Origin: an uncultured Thalassotalea sp.
GTDB lineage: Bacteria; Pseudomonadota; Gammaproteobacteria; Enterobacterales; Alteromonadaceae
NCBI GenBank assembly: GCA_947492575.1
Contig: CANLNK010000004.1
Span: forward strand, 62,001-126,000
DNA length: 64,000 nt
Direction: 5' to 3'
Each line of letters opens with the position of its first letter. Position 1 is the first letter of the stretch. The position numbers and the translations under genes were made by a program. Of the stretch, positions 63,374 through 64,000 are shown piece after piece. The notes beneath the pieces were generated by a model, which was given only the letters and a program-made list of their open reading frames with translations, made no database searches and had not been told where the DNA came from.

Positions 63374-64000
63374 ATGAGCCAACTTTCTGAGCCTAACCAA
63401 ACCAATGAACCGTACCACATTGGTGCGCTCGATATTGGCTCTAACAGCTTTCATTTTGTCTTCGCCCGCGTGGTCAATGACAACTTACAAATCCTGCACT
63501 CCGAAAAATACCGCGTAAAGCTTGCTCAGGGGTTACAGGCCGATAACACTCTAGATCAAGCCGCAATAGAAAGAGGGGTAAAAGCCCTCGCTGATCTAGC
63601 CCCTCTTACAGAAAATTTAACACCTGAAAACTTTCGCGTAGTCGCTACTTACACATTAAGGAAGGCAAAAAATGCGCAAGCATTTTTAGATGCTGCAGCA
63701 ACAGTATTCCCCTTCGACATTGAGGTTGTATCTGGTCATGAAGAGGCGCGGCTTATCTATCAGGGCGTAGCTCACTATTTGCCGCCAGCGACACAACGAC
63801 TCGTCCTTGATATTGGTGGTGGTAGTACCGAAGTAGTCATCGGTAAAGATCTAGAAACCAGACAGTTAACCAGTTTGAATATCGGTTGTGTTAGTTTCGC
63901 CCGCCGCTACTTTGATCACGGAAAGATCACCAAGAGAGCGTTTGAGAAAGCAATTCTCAATGCAAAGCAAGAAATAGAATCTCATGTAAAACGCTTCCAA
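63374..64000 (+). CDS. ppx: Exopolyphosphatase, 3' end outside window
   Basis: 209 codons visible, open to the window edge. The Ppx/GppA fold is clear: phosphate loop 1 G-A-L-D-I-G-S-N-S-F-H, a middle E-E-A-R-L-I-Y-Q-G-V and phosphate loop 2 L-D-I-G-G-G-S-T-E. It degrades polyphosphate from the ends, or hydrolyses pppGpp as in GppA. The adjacency to ppk supports Ppx. Confidence 0.92.
   Translation, partial: MSQLSEPNQTNEPYHIGALDIGSNSFHFVFARVVNDNLQILHSEKYRVKLAQGLQADNTLDQAAIERGVKALADLAPLTENLTPENFRVVATYTLRKAKNAQAFLDAAATVFPFDIEVVSGHEEARLIYQGVAHYLPPATQRLVLDIGGGSTEVVIGKDLETRQLTSLNIGCVSFARRYFDHGKITKRAFEKAILNAKQEIESHVKRFQ

Overview
The window reads as a chromosomal segment of a marine gammaproteobacterium of the Alteromonadales (Colwelliaceae / Thalassotalea-like, by inference). 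The basis is the low GC, the tkt-epd-pgk-fba cluster, a long-form isocitrate lyase next to malate synthase G, a pst-phoU / Pit phosphate block, EttA and a ppk-ppx pair. No species can be fixed from the sequence alone.

Bases 1 to about 23,400 are an accessory region ending at an intact tRNA-Arg(CCT) and a decayed 3' tRNA fragment. It holds: (i) a tandem-AAA ATPase operon with a small protein and an EF-hand lipoprotein, preceded by MazG-like and GIY-YIG genes and bracketed by two paralogous small proteins; (ii) a WYL regulator followed by a second, diverged tandem-AAA ATPase; (iii) a Rap1a/Tai-like exported protein and a higher-GC GIY-YIG protein inside a perfect 18-bp inverted repeat; (iv) a five-gene operon (DUF4258, small membrane protein, M15-like protein, DUF2130 nuclease, HNH nuclease) divergent from a CapW/BrxR-type WYL repressor; (v) a DEDDh exonuclease / DUF2779 nuclease operon; (vi) a run of hypotheticals, a HELIH metallopeptidase lipoprotein and an ADP-ribosylglycohydrolase.

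The most interesting signal is regulatory. A 17-bp palindrome (GCGACA-5 nt-TGTCGC) sits between the likely -35 and -10 of the first WYL gene. Near-identical copies lie 44-47 nt upstream of the second AAA ATPase and of the DEDDh/DUF2779 operon. A version with compensating changes in both arms (GGGACG-CATTT-CGTCCC) lies at the same distance upstream of the first AAA ATPase. This suggests one dispersed, WYL-controlled system built of two AAA motors, a DEDDh exonuclease and a Cas4-like/DEDDy nuclease. The CapW/BrxR-like operon is a second, independent defence candidate.

From 23.5 kb on the window is core genome: a degenerate CHASE hybrid kinase lacking both phospho-acceptors; central carbon genes (tkt, epd, pgk, fba); MscS and a DUF481 protein; a Prx5-type peroxiredoxin; aceA, a LysR regulator and glcB; an ECF sigma / anti-sigma / coiled-coil operon; oxyR; phosphate uptake (Pit, PhoU-like, phoU, pstBAC without pstS) with Pho boxes; an acyl-CoA ligase and aldehyde dehydrogenase; ettA, PilZ and GcvR-like genes; and ppk with the start of ppx, also behind Pho-box-like repeats.
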